Assembly: GCF_000281045.1 (NCBI RefSeq)
Contig: NW_008246096.1
Span: 39,727 to 103,726, forward strand
DNA: 64,000 nt
Source: Saprolegnia diclina VS20
Taxonomy: Eukaryota > Oomycota > Saprolegniomycetes > Saprolegniales > Saprolegniaceae
Reading direction: 5' to 3'
Shown here: one piece after another, positions 10,144-19,635 of the stretch
Numbering within the stretch: position 1 is the first letter of the stretch
Layout of the letters: each line of letters begins with the position of its first letter
Program-made: the position numbers and the translations under genes
Notes under the pieces: model-generated
Told to the model about the DNA's origin: nothing
Databases searched by the model: none
What the model saw: the letters and a program-made list of their open reading frames with translations, nothing else

Positions 10144-11153
10144 CAAGATTCACGTGTGCATCGCGTGCGTGCGTGTCTTCGCAGCCCGATGACCTGGCAA
10201 CATGCCGTTTTTATGCTACGGCGACGTCGCAAACCACTGGCTTGGCGGCCAAAACAGTGTTTGCATTTGCGACATGTGGCTGGGGCAGATAAAAATGAGT
10301 TCAACTTTCCGCGCTTTTTACGCGTGGCACGCGCCTGGAATCGCCCTGCTGTCGTCGCCGTCGGGTGTTGGCTTTCGTTGGATGCGGTCGCAACGACCGA
10401 TGCGCCATCAAGTTACGACTTTGGGACACTGTCGATGCACTGTTCGAGTACGCAGAGTCTTGAGGCAGTGTTGCAGCGTGGGATGGGAGTTTTCTTGTGT
10501 GCTACAGTGCCGCTTCCAGAGGAGCGGGCGAACGAACGTTGTAGCGTAGCCACGAGAAGATTGGTGTCAGCGCAGGCACCACATAAAACATGCTAGCATC
10601 CAGGTCACTTTGTTCTCGAGCATAGCTTCTGCTCGAATACAGTGCTGTGTCTCGAACCCGTGTACCTAGCCGGCGACGAATCGGCGCGACCGCCTAGGAT
10701 AAAACGTCAGAAGAAGGCGAGGACGCGAAAAGGAAGTGCGTGGGAAAGCCACGGACCTGCAGCGAACGAGGTACGCACCTGCTAGCAACACAAGCGACGA
10801 GTGCGTCGGTCACGGGTCAGCGATTGCGCCGCCGTTGCAAACTCCGTGTGGCTTGCCACCACAATAGAGACCGCGTGTGCTAAGTAGTACGTACACGTCC
10901 CAGTTCGCCTCGCAGTACAGTCGACGATGCGCCTGACTGGGCACGGCAGGTGCACTGAGCACACTTCTTGTCGTCCAAGAAGGTGCCTGTTTCTTGAACG
11001 GCGCTAGAGAATGCGACCCCGTGCCTCGTCCCGTGCGATGGCTAGCAATTACGCTCGCTGCTGTCTACAGCGCTGCTCGTCACTCGCACTTGGATCGAAT
11101 CGTCGGTCTGTGATTGGTTGGATGAGTACGGATAAAAAGCCAGCCAATCCGCG
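10058..11153. other. Intergenic between copy C and LpxK (left half of mirror centre)
   Basis: About 1.1 kb. The first 86 bases are shared with copy C' as part of the duplication; the rest is unique. It must hold the promoters of both divergent genes. No gene, tRNA or repeat is recognised. Confidence 0.5.
11113..11148 (+). promoter_or_regulatory. Opposed CCAAT boxes upstream of LpxK
   Basis: ATTGG (reverse CCAAT) at 11113-11117 and CCAAT at 11144-11148 lie 6-41 bases before the LpxK start codon at 11154. The spacing and context resemble the boxes before CCZ1 and UFL1. The nearest box is so close that it would probably sit in or next to the transcription start. Confidence 0.45.
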
Positions 11154-12413
11154 ATGGCCCGCACGCAATGGCAGCGCGACCTGCGGCGCGCCGTGTGGCG
11201 GCAGCTAATGTTGGACCGCCACGAGCAGCACCCGCTGGTGCAAGGGGCGCTCTCTTCTCTGAGCGCTCTCTATGGCTCACTGAGTGCCCTTCGACGCAGC
11301 TATTATGCCTCACAACCGCGCCAGCGCCTGCCCCTGAGCACGATCAGCTTTGGCAATGTCACGTGGGGCGGGACGGGCAAGACGCCGTGCCTGCACCACG
11401 TCGCGCGGTACCTCGCTGGGCGTGATGTGCCCTTCATGCTTGTGTCTCGGGTACTTGCTGAAAGCTTGGGAAAATCGTCATTTCGCACGCGTAGGGCTAT
11501 GGCGACGACGAGTGGAAGATGTTTGCCGCCGAGTTCCCAGAGAGCACGTTGGCGCTAGGCGCGCACCGCTACAAGGCAGCAATGGCTCAGATATCAGCAC
11601 ACAAGAGGTGCCTCTTGGCTATACCACGTCTGAGCTTATTTGCTCGTGTAGTAGAAAGCCGGCGATCGCGCTCCTCGACGACGGTTTGCAGCAGTACTCG
11701 CTGCACAAAGATCTTGAAATCGTCATGCTGGACGCATACAATCCGTTTGGCAATGGCGCACTGCTGCCCCAAGGACGTTTGCGCGAGCGGCCCGAGGTGG
11801 CGCTGCCGCGCGCCGACATTGTGATCCTCCATCACGCCGACCACTTGGACCCTACCGACGTCGCCGCACTAACGACCCGCATTCGCCCGTATGGCCACTA
11901 CAGCCCATGAAGTATGCGCTGACCTCGCATCAAATTAGGTGGCTCCGACCGGACACGGTGGTCGCGACAACCCGCATGGAGATCACGGCGCTGCCCCTTG
12001 CGTCGGAGGCGGCTGCATGTGTCCAGACACGCGTGGCACCGCCTCTCGCGACGAAAGAAGCCGCGCTCGTCGTCGGCCTCTGTGGCATTGGCTGCCCCGC
12101 GTCGTTCGAGGACGCGTTGCGCAAGGTCTTTCCAGCGGCGGCGCTGCACATGGAAATCTTCCCAGACCACCACGCCTACACGACCGAGGATCTCCACTCG
12201 GTTGCCTCGGCGATCGAGACGCTACGAGATGGCCGCGACGTTCTTGTGGTGACGACCGAGAAGGACTTTTTCCGAACCCCCGCGCTTCTCCAGGCAAACT
12301 TGGGTGCTGACTACGAGCTCCGTGTCGCGCTGAGCCAACTGACCTTCATCCAAGAGCGTGCCGCTGTCTTTGCACGCATCGACAAGCTTCTCGCGACACC
12401 ACGTGAAGCGTAA
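11154..12413 (+). CDS. LPXK: LpxK-type tetraacyldisaccharide 4'-kinase, four exons
   Basis: Exons 11154-11450, 11495-11607, 11652-11888 and 11939-12413 join in phase across introns of 44, 44 and 50 bases to give 373 residues (bacterial LpxK is about 330). Family landmarks are all present: the P-loop block ISFGNVTWGGTGKTP (about residues 64-78), SRGYG at the first exon join, ALLDDGLQQYSLHKDLEIVM, FGNGALLPQGRLRERP, GLCGIGCPASFEDAL, FPDHHAY and TTEKDFFRTP. LpxK phosphorylates the 4'-position of lipid A disaccharide-1-phosphate. The Arg-rich N-terminus (MARTQWQRDLRRAVWRQ) could target mitochondria; that is inference. It sits at the centre of the mirrored transporter array. Whether this organism has the rest of a lipid A-like pathway cannot be seen here. 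Confidence 0.9.
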
Positions 12414-12898
12414 TTGCCTAAGCCCAAGTACCTCCGTACATGCTCTGCTTCACGTGCATCACCGCGGTTGAGTAACTTAGCTGCTCAGAGTCAATGCAGC
12501 GCGAAATGAAAGAACTGTCTGCGGCCAGCATAGACAAACAAACGCCTCCAAAGACGACGACGCCCACAGACACCACCCACGCAGTTGCGCTTGGTGCTGA
12601 CCATGTTCCGGCCCGTGCCGTCATTCGCAGACAAGACATGCAAGCTCTGCGTGTTCTATGCTAACGTGTCTTCGCAGCTCCTCCGCGACAAACAAATTGG
12701 CGTGTCGCATCCAGTGTATCGAAATCCAAACACTGGCTGGCTTATCACACGGGCGCATAAATCAGCGACCGCAAAAAACGACCACTCTGCCGGGCCAAGA
12801 TACGCACGCAAGAAATCAAGCAGATATCCACCAGCTCATTCTACAACTTTCCACTTCCCAGCACCACTCCACTGCCTCACAGCTGCTGTCCTGCTTCC
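12414..12898. other. Intergenic between LpxK and copy C'
   Basis: The 485-base spacer holds the LpxK 3' region and the copy C' promoter. From 12811 to the start codon it matches the region upstream of copy C, except for about ten bases near 12,825. Upstream of 12,811 the two promoters are unrelated. Confidence 0.5.
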
Positions 12899-14591
12899 AT
12901 GGCCTCGACACCAACCGCCGCCTACGTCACGGCGCCAACCACGCCGACGACCCAGCCCAAGCCGGACGTGTTTCTTCCGATGAAGAGCTCGCCGAAAGCC
13001 AAGGCCGACGACCTCAAACGCACCGGGTCCACCGGCTCGCTTCGCGCATCCCGCCGATCCACGTCCCGCGTCCGCCTCAGTCGCCTCGAAGCCATGCTGC
13101 CCGACGAGACCGCGGCCGCGCTCATGCCGACGTCGGCGCTGTACATTACGGCAGCCGTCGCGCTCATCGGGTGCCTCCAGGTCGGCTGGTGCCTCGTGCA
13201 GCTCAACTACCGTCCGTTCAACCTCGAGTGCGAAAAAGTGCCGATTCCGGACGAAGCGTGCGTCATGTTTGCGGGTCACTCGGAGAACGAGTGGACGCTG
13301 GCCATCTCTACGTGGATTCTCGGCGCGGCCATTGGCGCCATGGGCAGCGGTGTGCCCGCCGACAAGTTTGGCCGGAAGCGGTCGCTCTTTCTCAACGCGA
13401 TCGTGATCATCGTCGGTGGCGCCGTCCAAGCCGCGTCCACGGAAGTCTACCTCTTCTCGGTCGGTCGGTTCATCTCGGGCCTCGCATCTGGCGCGGCCAT
13501 CAACGTCGCCAACATCCTCATCACGGAGATCTCGCCCACGCACATGCGCGGTACGCTCGGCACCGGTATCCAGATCTTCATTGCGTCCGGCGCGCTCCTG
13601 GTGACGACGTGCCACTACTTTGTCGGCTTCTCGTACGGCTGGCGCTTCCTCGTCGGGTTCCCGGTCGTCATGGGTGCGGTCCAAATCTTCTTGCTGCCGT
13701 TCACGGCCAAGAGCCCTGTCTGGCTCGTCGCCCACCAGCAGCACGACGAAGCTGTTGCGGAAATGACGCGTCTGTATATTGCGCCCATCGACACCAAGGC
13801 GATGCTGCAAGCGATGATCGCGGCCCACGAAGAGGAAGAGAAGGAGCAGGCCGAGATCAACGCGTGGCAAGCGCTCCTCTCCAAGCGCTATCGCAAGCAA
13901 CTCATCATCGCAGTCGTGCTCTGCTCGGCGCAGCAGCTCTGCGGTATCACGGCCATCATGTACTACTCGTCCGACATCTTTTTTGACGCCGGCATCACGG
14001 ACCCGCGCGTCGGCAACACGATCGTCAACATTGTGCGCACGGGCGGCATCCTCGTCGCGTCACGCATCATGGACAAGGTCAAGCGCCGCACTTTGCTCGT
14101 GTCGGGCCTCTCGGCCATGGCCATCGCGGCGCTCGGCGTTGTCTTTTCGCTCATTTACGCCAACCCGATCGTGTCGCTCGTCTCGACGGCAATCTTTGTC
14201 GGCGCCTTCTCGCTCTCGATCGGCCCGATGGCGTGGATGCTCACGGCCGAGATCTTTCCCGACTTTCTCCACGCCAAGGCCGGCGGCGTCGGCACCATGA
14301 CCACGTGGATCGCCGATCTCATCGTCGGCCTCTTCTACCCGTCGATCGCAGCCGCCAACGCGCTCTCCAACTATGCGTTCCTCCTCTTCTTCGCCTTCCT
14401 CGTCGGCTACGCGTCCTTTACGTACATTATGCTCCCCGAGACGTCGCACAAGACCTCGGACGAGATCCAGCTGCTCTTCAACCCGCTCCCGGTTTCGTCG
14501 CCCAAAGCTCAAGTCGAATTGGACCCGTACGCGAGCATCGACTAGGTACCCCACTAGATTTATAAACTAATTTGTGTGTTTTGTCATGACA
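12811..14591 (+). repeat. Right arm of inverted duplication (with 8365-10143)
   Basis: This is the mirror copy of 8,365-10,143, carrying transporter C' with its immediate flanks. The right edge is the palindromic TGTCATGACA at 14582-14591. The arms are separated by about 2.67 kb that includes LpxK. Confidence 0.9.
12899..14545 (+). CDS. MFS sugar-porter-type transporter, copy C'
   Basis: Single exon, 548 residues, identical to copy C at 8,411-10,057 except Ile335 for Leu335. Most of the few base differences are silent. All sugar-porter landmarks are kept (PADKFGRKR, SPTHMRG, AQQLCGITAIMYY, PETSHKTSDEI), so both copies look functional. Only about 88 bases of upstream sequence are shared with copy C, so the two genes may be expressed differently. 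Confidence 0.92.
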   Translation: MASTPTAAYVTAPTTPTTQPKPDVFLPMKSSPKAKADDLKRTGSTGSLRASRRSTSRVRLSRLEAMLPDETAAALMPTSALYITAAVALIGCLQVGWCLVQLNYRPFNLECEKVPIPDEACVMFAGHSENEWTLAISTWILGAAIGAMGSGVPADKFGRKRSLFLNAIVIIVGGAVQAASTEVYLFSVGRFISGLASGAAINVANILITEISPTHMRGTLGTGIQIFIASGALLVTTCHYFVGFSYGWRFLVGFPVVMGAVQIFLLPFTAKSPVWLVAHQQHDEAVAEMTRLYIAPIDTKAMLQAMIAAHEEEEKEQAEINAWQALLSKRYRKQLIIAVVLCSAQQLCGITAIMYYSSDIFFDAGITDPRVGNTIVNIVRTGGILVASRIMDKVKRRTLLVSGLSAMAIAALGVVFSLIYANPIVSLVSTAIFVGAFSLSIGPMAWMLTAEIFPDFLHAKAGGVGTMTTWIADLIVGLFYPSIAAANALSNYAFLLFFAFLVGYASFTYIMLPETSHKTSDEIQLLFNPLPVSSPKAQVELDPYASID

Positions 14592-15466
14592 TGTCGTGGT
14601 TGCTTTGGAACGACTATACAACGCGTCATACATGTACCTTTGGGTGTCGATTTAGTCGTAGTTAGTCGGTGCGTAGTCGGTGAGGATCGACTAAAGTCGA
14701 GATGTTGATATTGGATTTGAAAGGTTTTTGAAACCTCGCACATCAAATGATTTCAAAATGCATCTTTTTTCGCGAGGCCAACTTCAAGGTGCGGGACTGT
14801 GCAGTCCATGTACCGTGCGACGAGGGCGGTGGCCAATCATACAACGTTTGCACACCGGCGTCGTGCTTGGTGTCGCGACAAGTGCGAGGATCGCGGATGG
14901 TTTTTTCAGCCGCCACTGTATTGTGTGGGAGTGTTGGACCAAGACCATGGCAAGACGGTGGCCCGACTGATTCGTATTGCTCCTGAAGCACATTCTGCAC
15001 GGCTCAAACGACGTCCTCTGCTCCTTAGAGATTCGCTTTGTTGTGAAAACAAAGAGGGCAACTTGACCTGGGATTACACCGGTGTAAGTCAGCGTGGCCT
15101 TTGGCGGAGCTTCAAGGAGGCATGGCGATCTTGCATGTCTTCGTCGCGACAACTTCAAACGCGCGTTGCTTGTCGCTCGTTGAAATCACCACGCTACATG
15201 TATATAGCTTGCTATCGACTGTATTGCCAGTGTTCATGGCTTTTCTCGGAGCTCGCGCAGTTTTGTGCTCCCGAATCAATTTGCTGCGTGCTATTCGTCG
15301 ACTGGCCTCGTCGAGGATGTGACGTGGCGCATCACCTTGAGCTGAAATGCAAACTCATCAGGCGCAACCGACATAGAATGGGTGCATCGCAGAGCCACGC
15401 GATGGAACGAGCGGTCCGCGATCTCTAAACCTCGTCGTCCGGCACTTTGGCACTTGGCAACTTGCA
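14546..15466. other. Intergenic between copies C' and B'
   Basis: A 921-base spacer. The first 46 bases are the end of the duplication arm. An open frame of about 200 codons from 14,799 has no family resemblance, Cys/Arg-rich random composition and no splice logic, so it is not annotated. Several TAGTCG-like words cluster at 14,650-14,700 without clear meaning. Confidence 0.5.
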
Positions 15467-17092
15467 ATGGCCGGCACACCACAGCTTCCACCAACGACCA
15501 CCTTTGGTGGCGTCTCTACGCCCAAGCCCGACGTCTTTGTGGCGATACCGCCATCGTCGCCGACGATGTACGATATGAAACGAGCGACGTCGCGGTCCAC
15601 GAACCGGTCGTCCTCTCGGCGGCACCTCAGCCGCCTCGAGTCGATGATCCCCGAGGAGCAATTCAAGGCGCTCCAGCCAACGCGCGCTTTGTACGTCACC
15701 ATCACGGTTGCGCTCATGGGCACCTTCCAACTCGGCTGGATCCTCACGCAGCTCAACTACAAGCCGTTCAACTCCAAGTGCGGCAAGAGCCCGATTCCGG
15801 CAGACAACTGCATCATGTTTCCAGGTCACTCGGGCACCGAGTGGACGATGGCGGTCACGTCCTGGACCATCGGCGCGGCCATCGGTACCATTGGTAGCAG
15901 CTTTCCTGCTGACAAGTATGGACGTCAACGCACCTTGTACCTCAACGCGATCGTCATGATAATTGGTGCGGGGCTCCAGAGCGTGGCTACGGGCATATAC
16001 CTCTTTGCGTTTGGCCGCCTCGTCTCGGGTATCGCTGCTGGCGCCGCTGTCAACGTCGCCAACGTCCTCGTCTCCGAGATCTCGCCGATGGAGATGCGCG
16101 GTCTTTTCGCAACGGGCCTTCAAGTCGCGATTGCATTCGGCTCGCTCGCCGTCACAACGTGCCACTACTTTATCGGCTACTCGTACGGCTGGCGGCTCCT
16201 TGTTGGCTTCCCGATCGCGCTCGGAGGGCTCCAGATCTTTCTTCTTCCGTTCACGGCCAAGAGTCCTGTGTGGCTCATCTCTGTCGGCAAGCCCGAATTG
16301 GCCCTCGCTGAACTCAACCGGTTGTACCTGCCGTGCGATACGGAGGCCATTTTGCACGCAATTCAAGCGTCGCACGACGAGATGGTCGAGGAGACGGTGG
16401 GCATCAACCCGTGGCAGTCGCTCTTCTCGAAACGCTACCACCTTCAGCTCACGATCGCGATCGTGCTCTGCGTGGCCAAGCAGCTCTGCGGTATCAACGC
16501 CGTCATGTACTACTCGTCGTCCATCTTTGCAAGCGCCGGCGTGAACGACCCGCGCATTGGCAACACGATCATCAACGTGGTCCGTACCATTGGTATGGTG
16601 TTTGCCGCCAAGGTCATGGACAAGTTCCATCGGCGGACGCTTCTCCTCTTTGGTATGGGCGTCATGGCGGCGGCGGCGACCTGCATCTCGATCTCGCTCA
16701 TCTACGCCAGTCCCATTCTCTCTGTGCTTGCGACGGCAACGTATGTCGGCGCGTACTGCTTCTCAATCGGCTCAATGGCGTGGATGGTCACCGCCGAGAT
16801 CTTCCCGGACTTTTTACATGCGAGCGCGGGTGGCATCGGCACCATGTTTACGTTCAGCGGTGATTTTCTGGTCGGTATCTCGTACCCGACGCTCTCCAAG
16901 CCGGATGTGCTCAGCGACTATGCGTTCCTCATCTTCCTTGGCTTCCTCGTCGTCTTCATCGTCTTTACGTACTTTGTTGTGCCCGAGACGGCCCAGCGCA
17001 CGTTTGACGAAATCCAAGCCGAGTTTGACCGCGTCTCGCCGCCGTCGCCCAAGCCTGTCACGGAAGTCGACCCGTTCGACAGCTTCAAGTAG
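15467..17092 (+). CDS. MFS sugar-porter-type transporter, copy B'
   Basis: Single exon, 541 residues, start ATG 15467 (MAGTPQLPPTTTFGG...). It is the mirror partner of copy B, with the same motifs: SFPADKYGRQR, SEISPMEMRG, TAKSPVWL, AKQLCGINAVMYYSS, PETAQRTFDEI, ending DPFDSFK. The central block from about 15,990 to 16,790 is almost the same as in copy B, including third codon positions, while both ends have diverged. Predicted sugar carrier. Confidence 0.92.
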   Translation: MAGTPQLPPTTTFGGVSTPKPDVFVAIPPSSPTMYDMKRATSRSTNRSSSRRHLSRLESMIPEEQFKALQPTRALYVTITVALMGTFQLGWILTQLNYKPFNSKCGKSPIPADNCIMFPGHSGTEWTMAVTSWTIGAAIGTIGSSFPADKYGRQRTLYLNAIVMIIGAGLQSVATGIYLFAFGRLVSGIAAGAAVNVANVLVSEISPMEMRGLFATGLQVAIAFGSLAVTTCHYFIGYSYGWRLLVGFPIALGGLQIFLLPFTAKSPVWLISVGKPELALAELNRLYLPCDTEAILHAIQASHDEMVEETVGINPWQSLFSKRYHLQLTIAIVLCVAKQLCGINAVMYYSSSIFASAGVNDPRIGNTIINVVRTIGMVFAAKVMDKFHRRTLLLFGMGVMAAAATCISISLIYASPILSVLATATYVGAYCFSIGSMAWMVTAEIFPDFLHASAGGIGTMFTFSGDFLVGISYPTLSKPDVLSDYAFLIFLGFLVVFIVFTYFVVPETAQRTFDEIQAEFDRVSPPSPKPVTEVDPFDSFK

Positions 17093-17643
17093 ACGTCTGC
17101 TAGACAACGTTGGATATTGTCGGGTTGTATAAACTATTTGTTATGAAATCGATTTGCTCTACGCCGCGTATGGATTGTTGTCCGCGTATGGGCTTTTTTC
17201 TGTTTGTGGGCATTCAGGCAACGTGGCGCTTCCACACGTCTTGCGCTTATGTGTGCGGCTGAGGCGTTACCCTTCATTGGTGCGCCTTTCAGGTCGTCCC
17301 TATTTGCACTTGGACGCTCGTGATATGTAGTGTCATAATGGCGATTGGCCGAGGGTGATAGCGGAAGTCGGTTGCCAACCAAGACACTCGAAGCGACCCA
17401 TCCCCAGGATGAGAGAACGTTGTGCCAAGTTGGATCAGCATTGAGCGTTTCGCTGTTGATTTTGTTGGCTTTGCCATTTCACCGACCGTTTCGGCTTTTT
17501 CTATGACGTGGCATCCTGAAATTCAATTGGATGGCACCTACTTTAGCACAAAAACACGCGGTGTTTCTAAAGGTTGAAGTCAATATAGAACCAGCCACTG
17601 ACAGCCGGTCCTTGCCCGCTTGGCTGCCATTACTGATCACAGG
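17093..17643. other. Intergenic between copies B' and A'
   Basis: Holds the 3' region of B' and the promoter of A'. I see no gene or repeat in these 551 bases. Confidence 0.5.
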
Positions 17644-19338
17644 ATGGCATCCCGGACCGGCCTCGACGCGTCGCCCAACCGGGTGCCGACGGCGCACTCG
17701 ACTGAGGGCACGTTTGGCCCCAACAGCGCCGGCGATCTTGGTGACGACGACATCGACGACGACGACGATGACGTGTACATGCCGGTGCAGTTCTCACCCA
17801 AGCCGGGCGCAAGGAAACGACTGAGCTCGCCGTCGTGGCGCGCGTCCCGCCGAAGCACGTCGCGGCATCAACTCAGCCGGCTCGAGTCGATGCTCCACGA
17901 AGAGCACTCGAAAGCGCTCATCCCGGCGCCGATCCTGTACGCAACGATCACGGTCGCGCTCATGGGCTCGTTCCAGTTTGGTTGGCTCATGTCCCAGCTC
18001 AACTTTCGGCCCTTTGACGACAACTGCGCGCTGCGTCCGATCCCTGAGAGAGACTGCATCATGTTTCCCGGCCACTCGGAGAACGAGTGGACGATGGCGG
18101 TCTCGGCGTGGATCCTCGGCGGCGCAATCGGGGCCATGGGCAGCGGGTACCCCGCCGACAAGTACGGCCGGCAGAAAACGCTGCTGCTCAATGCGATCGT
18201 CATGATCGCCGGTGGCCTCCTCCAAGCTATTTCGAGTGAGATCTACCTCTTCTCGATCGGCCGGCTCGTCTCGGGCATTGCGTCCGGCGCCGCCATCAAC
18301 GTCTGCAACGTGCTCATCTCGGAGATCTCGCCGTGCCACATGCGCGGGATGTTCTCGACCGGGCTTCAGGTCGGCGTCGCGTTTGGGTCGTTGGCGGTAA
18401 CCACAGTCCACTACGTCGTCGGCTATGGCAACGGCTGGCGCGTCCTCGTCGGGTTCCCGATCGTGCTCGGCTTTATCCAAATGCTCTTGTTTCCGCTTAC
18501 GACGAAGAGCCCGGTCTGGCTCATTGCGCAAGGCGACCACGACGGCGCGCTCGACGAGCTCAAGCGCTTGTACCGCCCGTGCAACACGGACGCAATTGTA
18601 AACGCGCTCATCGCGGCGCACGACGAAGAGGAGCACGAGGTCCTTGGCATCAACCCGTGGCGCGCGCTCTTCTCCAAGAAATACCGCAAGCAGCTCATCA
18701 TCGCGGTCGTGCTTTGCTCGGCGCAGCAGCTCTGCGGCATCAATGCCATCATGTACTACTCGTCCGACATCTTTTATCACGCCGGCGTGGAGGACCCGCG
18801 CGTCGGCAACACGATCGTCAACGTCGTCCGCACGGGCGGCATCCTCGTGGCCGCACGCATCATGGACAAGGTTCAGCGGCGCACTTTGCTGCTCAATTTC
18901 ATGTCGCTCATGGTGCTCGCGTCCGTCGGCGTCGTCGTCTCGCTCACGCAAGGCTACTCGGCGCTCTCGATTGTCTCGGCGACGATCTTTGTCGGCGCCT
19001 TTTGCTTTTCGATCGGCCCGATGGCGTGGATGGTCACGGGCGAAATCTTTCCCGATTTTCTACATGCGAGCGCCGGCGCCCTTGGCACAATGGCAACGTG
19101 GGTCGCCAACCTCCTCGTGGGCATTTTGTACCCGACGCTCTCGCAGAAGGACGTGCTCGGCGACTATGCATTTTTGATTTTTGTGGCGACGCTTGTCGGC
19201 TACACGCTCTTTGTATATTTTGTCGTGCCGGAAACAGGCCAAAAGACGTTTGACGAGATCCAAGCGCTCTTCAACATATCGCCTGCGCCGCCCACGATCG
19301 ACTTGGACGACGCCGACCCGTGGGGCGAGTACATTTAA
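17644..19338 (+). CDS. MFS sugar-porter-type transporter, copy A'
   Basis: Single exon, 564 residues, start ATG 17644 (MASRTGLDASPNR...). The long N-terminal tail has an acidic run of Asp residues (GDDDIDDDDDDVYMP) not found in the other copies. Motifs: QLSRLESML, GYPADKYGRQK, SEISPCHMRG, TKSPVWL, AQQLCGINAIMYYSS, PETGQKTFDEI. It is the outermost right member of the mirror and is clearly diverged from copy A. Its span 7-8 region (SSDIF, VGNTIVN) is nearer to the C copies. Predicted sugar carrier. Confidence 0.92.
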   Translation: MASRTGLDASPNRVPTAHSTEGTFGPNSAGDLGDDDIDDDDDDVYMPVQFSPKPGARKRLSSPSWRASRRSTSRHQLSRLESMLHEEHSKALIPAPILYATITVALMGSFQFGWLMSQLNFRPFDDNCALRPIPERDCIMFPGHSENEWTMAVSAWILGGAIGAMGSGYPADKYGRQKTLLLNAIVMIAGGLLQAISSEIYLFSIGRLVSGIASGAAINVCNVLISEISPCHMRGMFSTGLQVGVAFGSLAVTTVHYVVGYGNGWRVLVGFPIVLGFIQMLLFPLTTKSPVWLIAQGDHDGALDELKRLYRPCNTDAIVNALIAAHDEEEHEVLGINPWRALFSKKYRKQLIIAVVLCSAQQLCGINAIMYYSSDIFYHAGVEDPRVGNTIVNVVRTGGILVAARIMDKVQRRTLLLNFMSLMVLASVGVVVSLTQGYSALSIVSATIFVGAFCFSIGPMAWMVTGEIFPDFLHASAGALGTMATWVANLLVGILYPTLSQKDVLGDYAFLIFVATLVGYTLFVYFVVPETGQKTFDEIQALFNISPAPPTIDLDDADPWGEYI

Positions 19339-19635
19339 GAATCTAACTTAACACACACTGAAAAATCTTGTTTCGATTCGACAATTTTTGGTCGCGTTGT
19401 ATCTTGTCGAGTTTGTCGTCGCGACTGTGCATGGACTGCCGATGGCAACCCACTTGGTTGTGTGCGTGAGTCGTTCGCCACACCAAAACGAGCGCCACCG
19501 CGTAGTGAAAAGACGAATCCAGGAATCAAAATGCGGTAATCGCGATATACGATATACGAGAGAGCAGGAAGAAGAACTTTACATTGGGTTCATTCCGCCA
19601 CATTTTGGTCCAGAATATACCTTTTGCAACGAAAG

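Noticed and set aside
14799..15428. A 209-codon open frame between C' and B'
   Set aside because: Cys/Arg-rich random composition, no family match and no partner at the mirrored position on the left.
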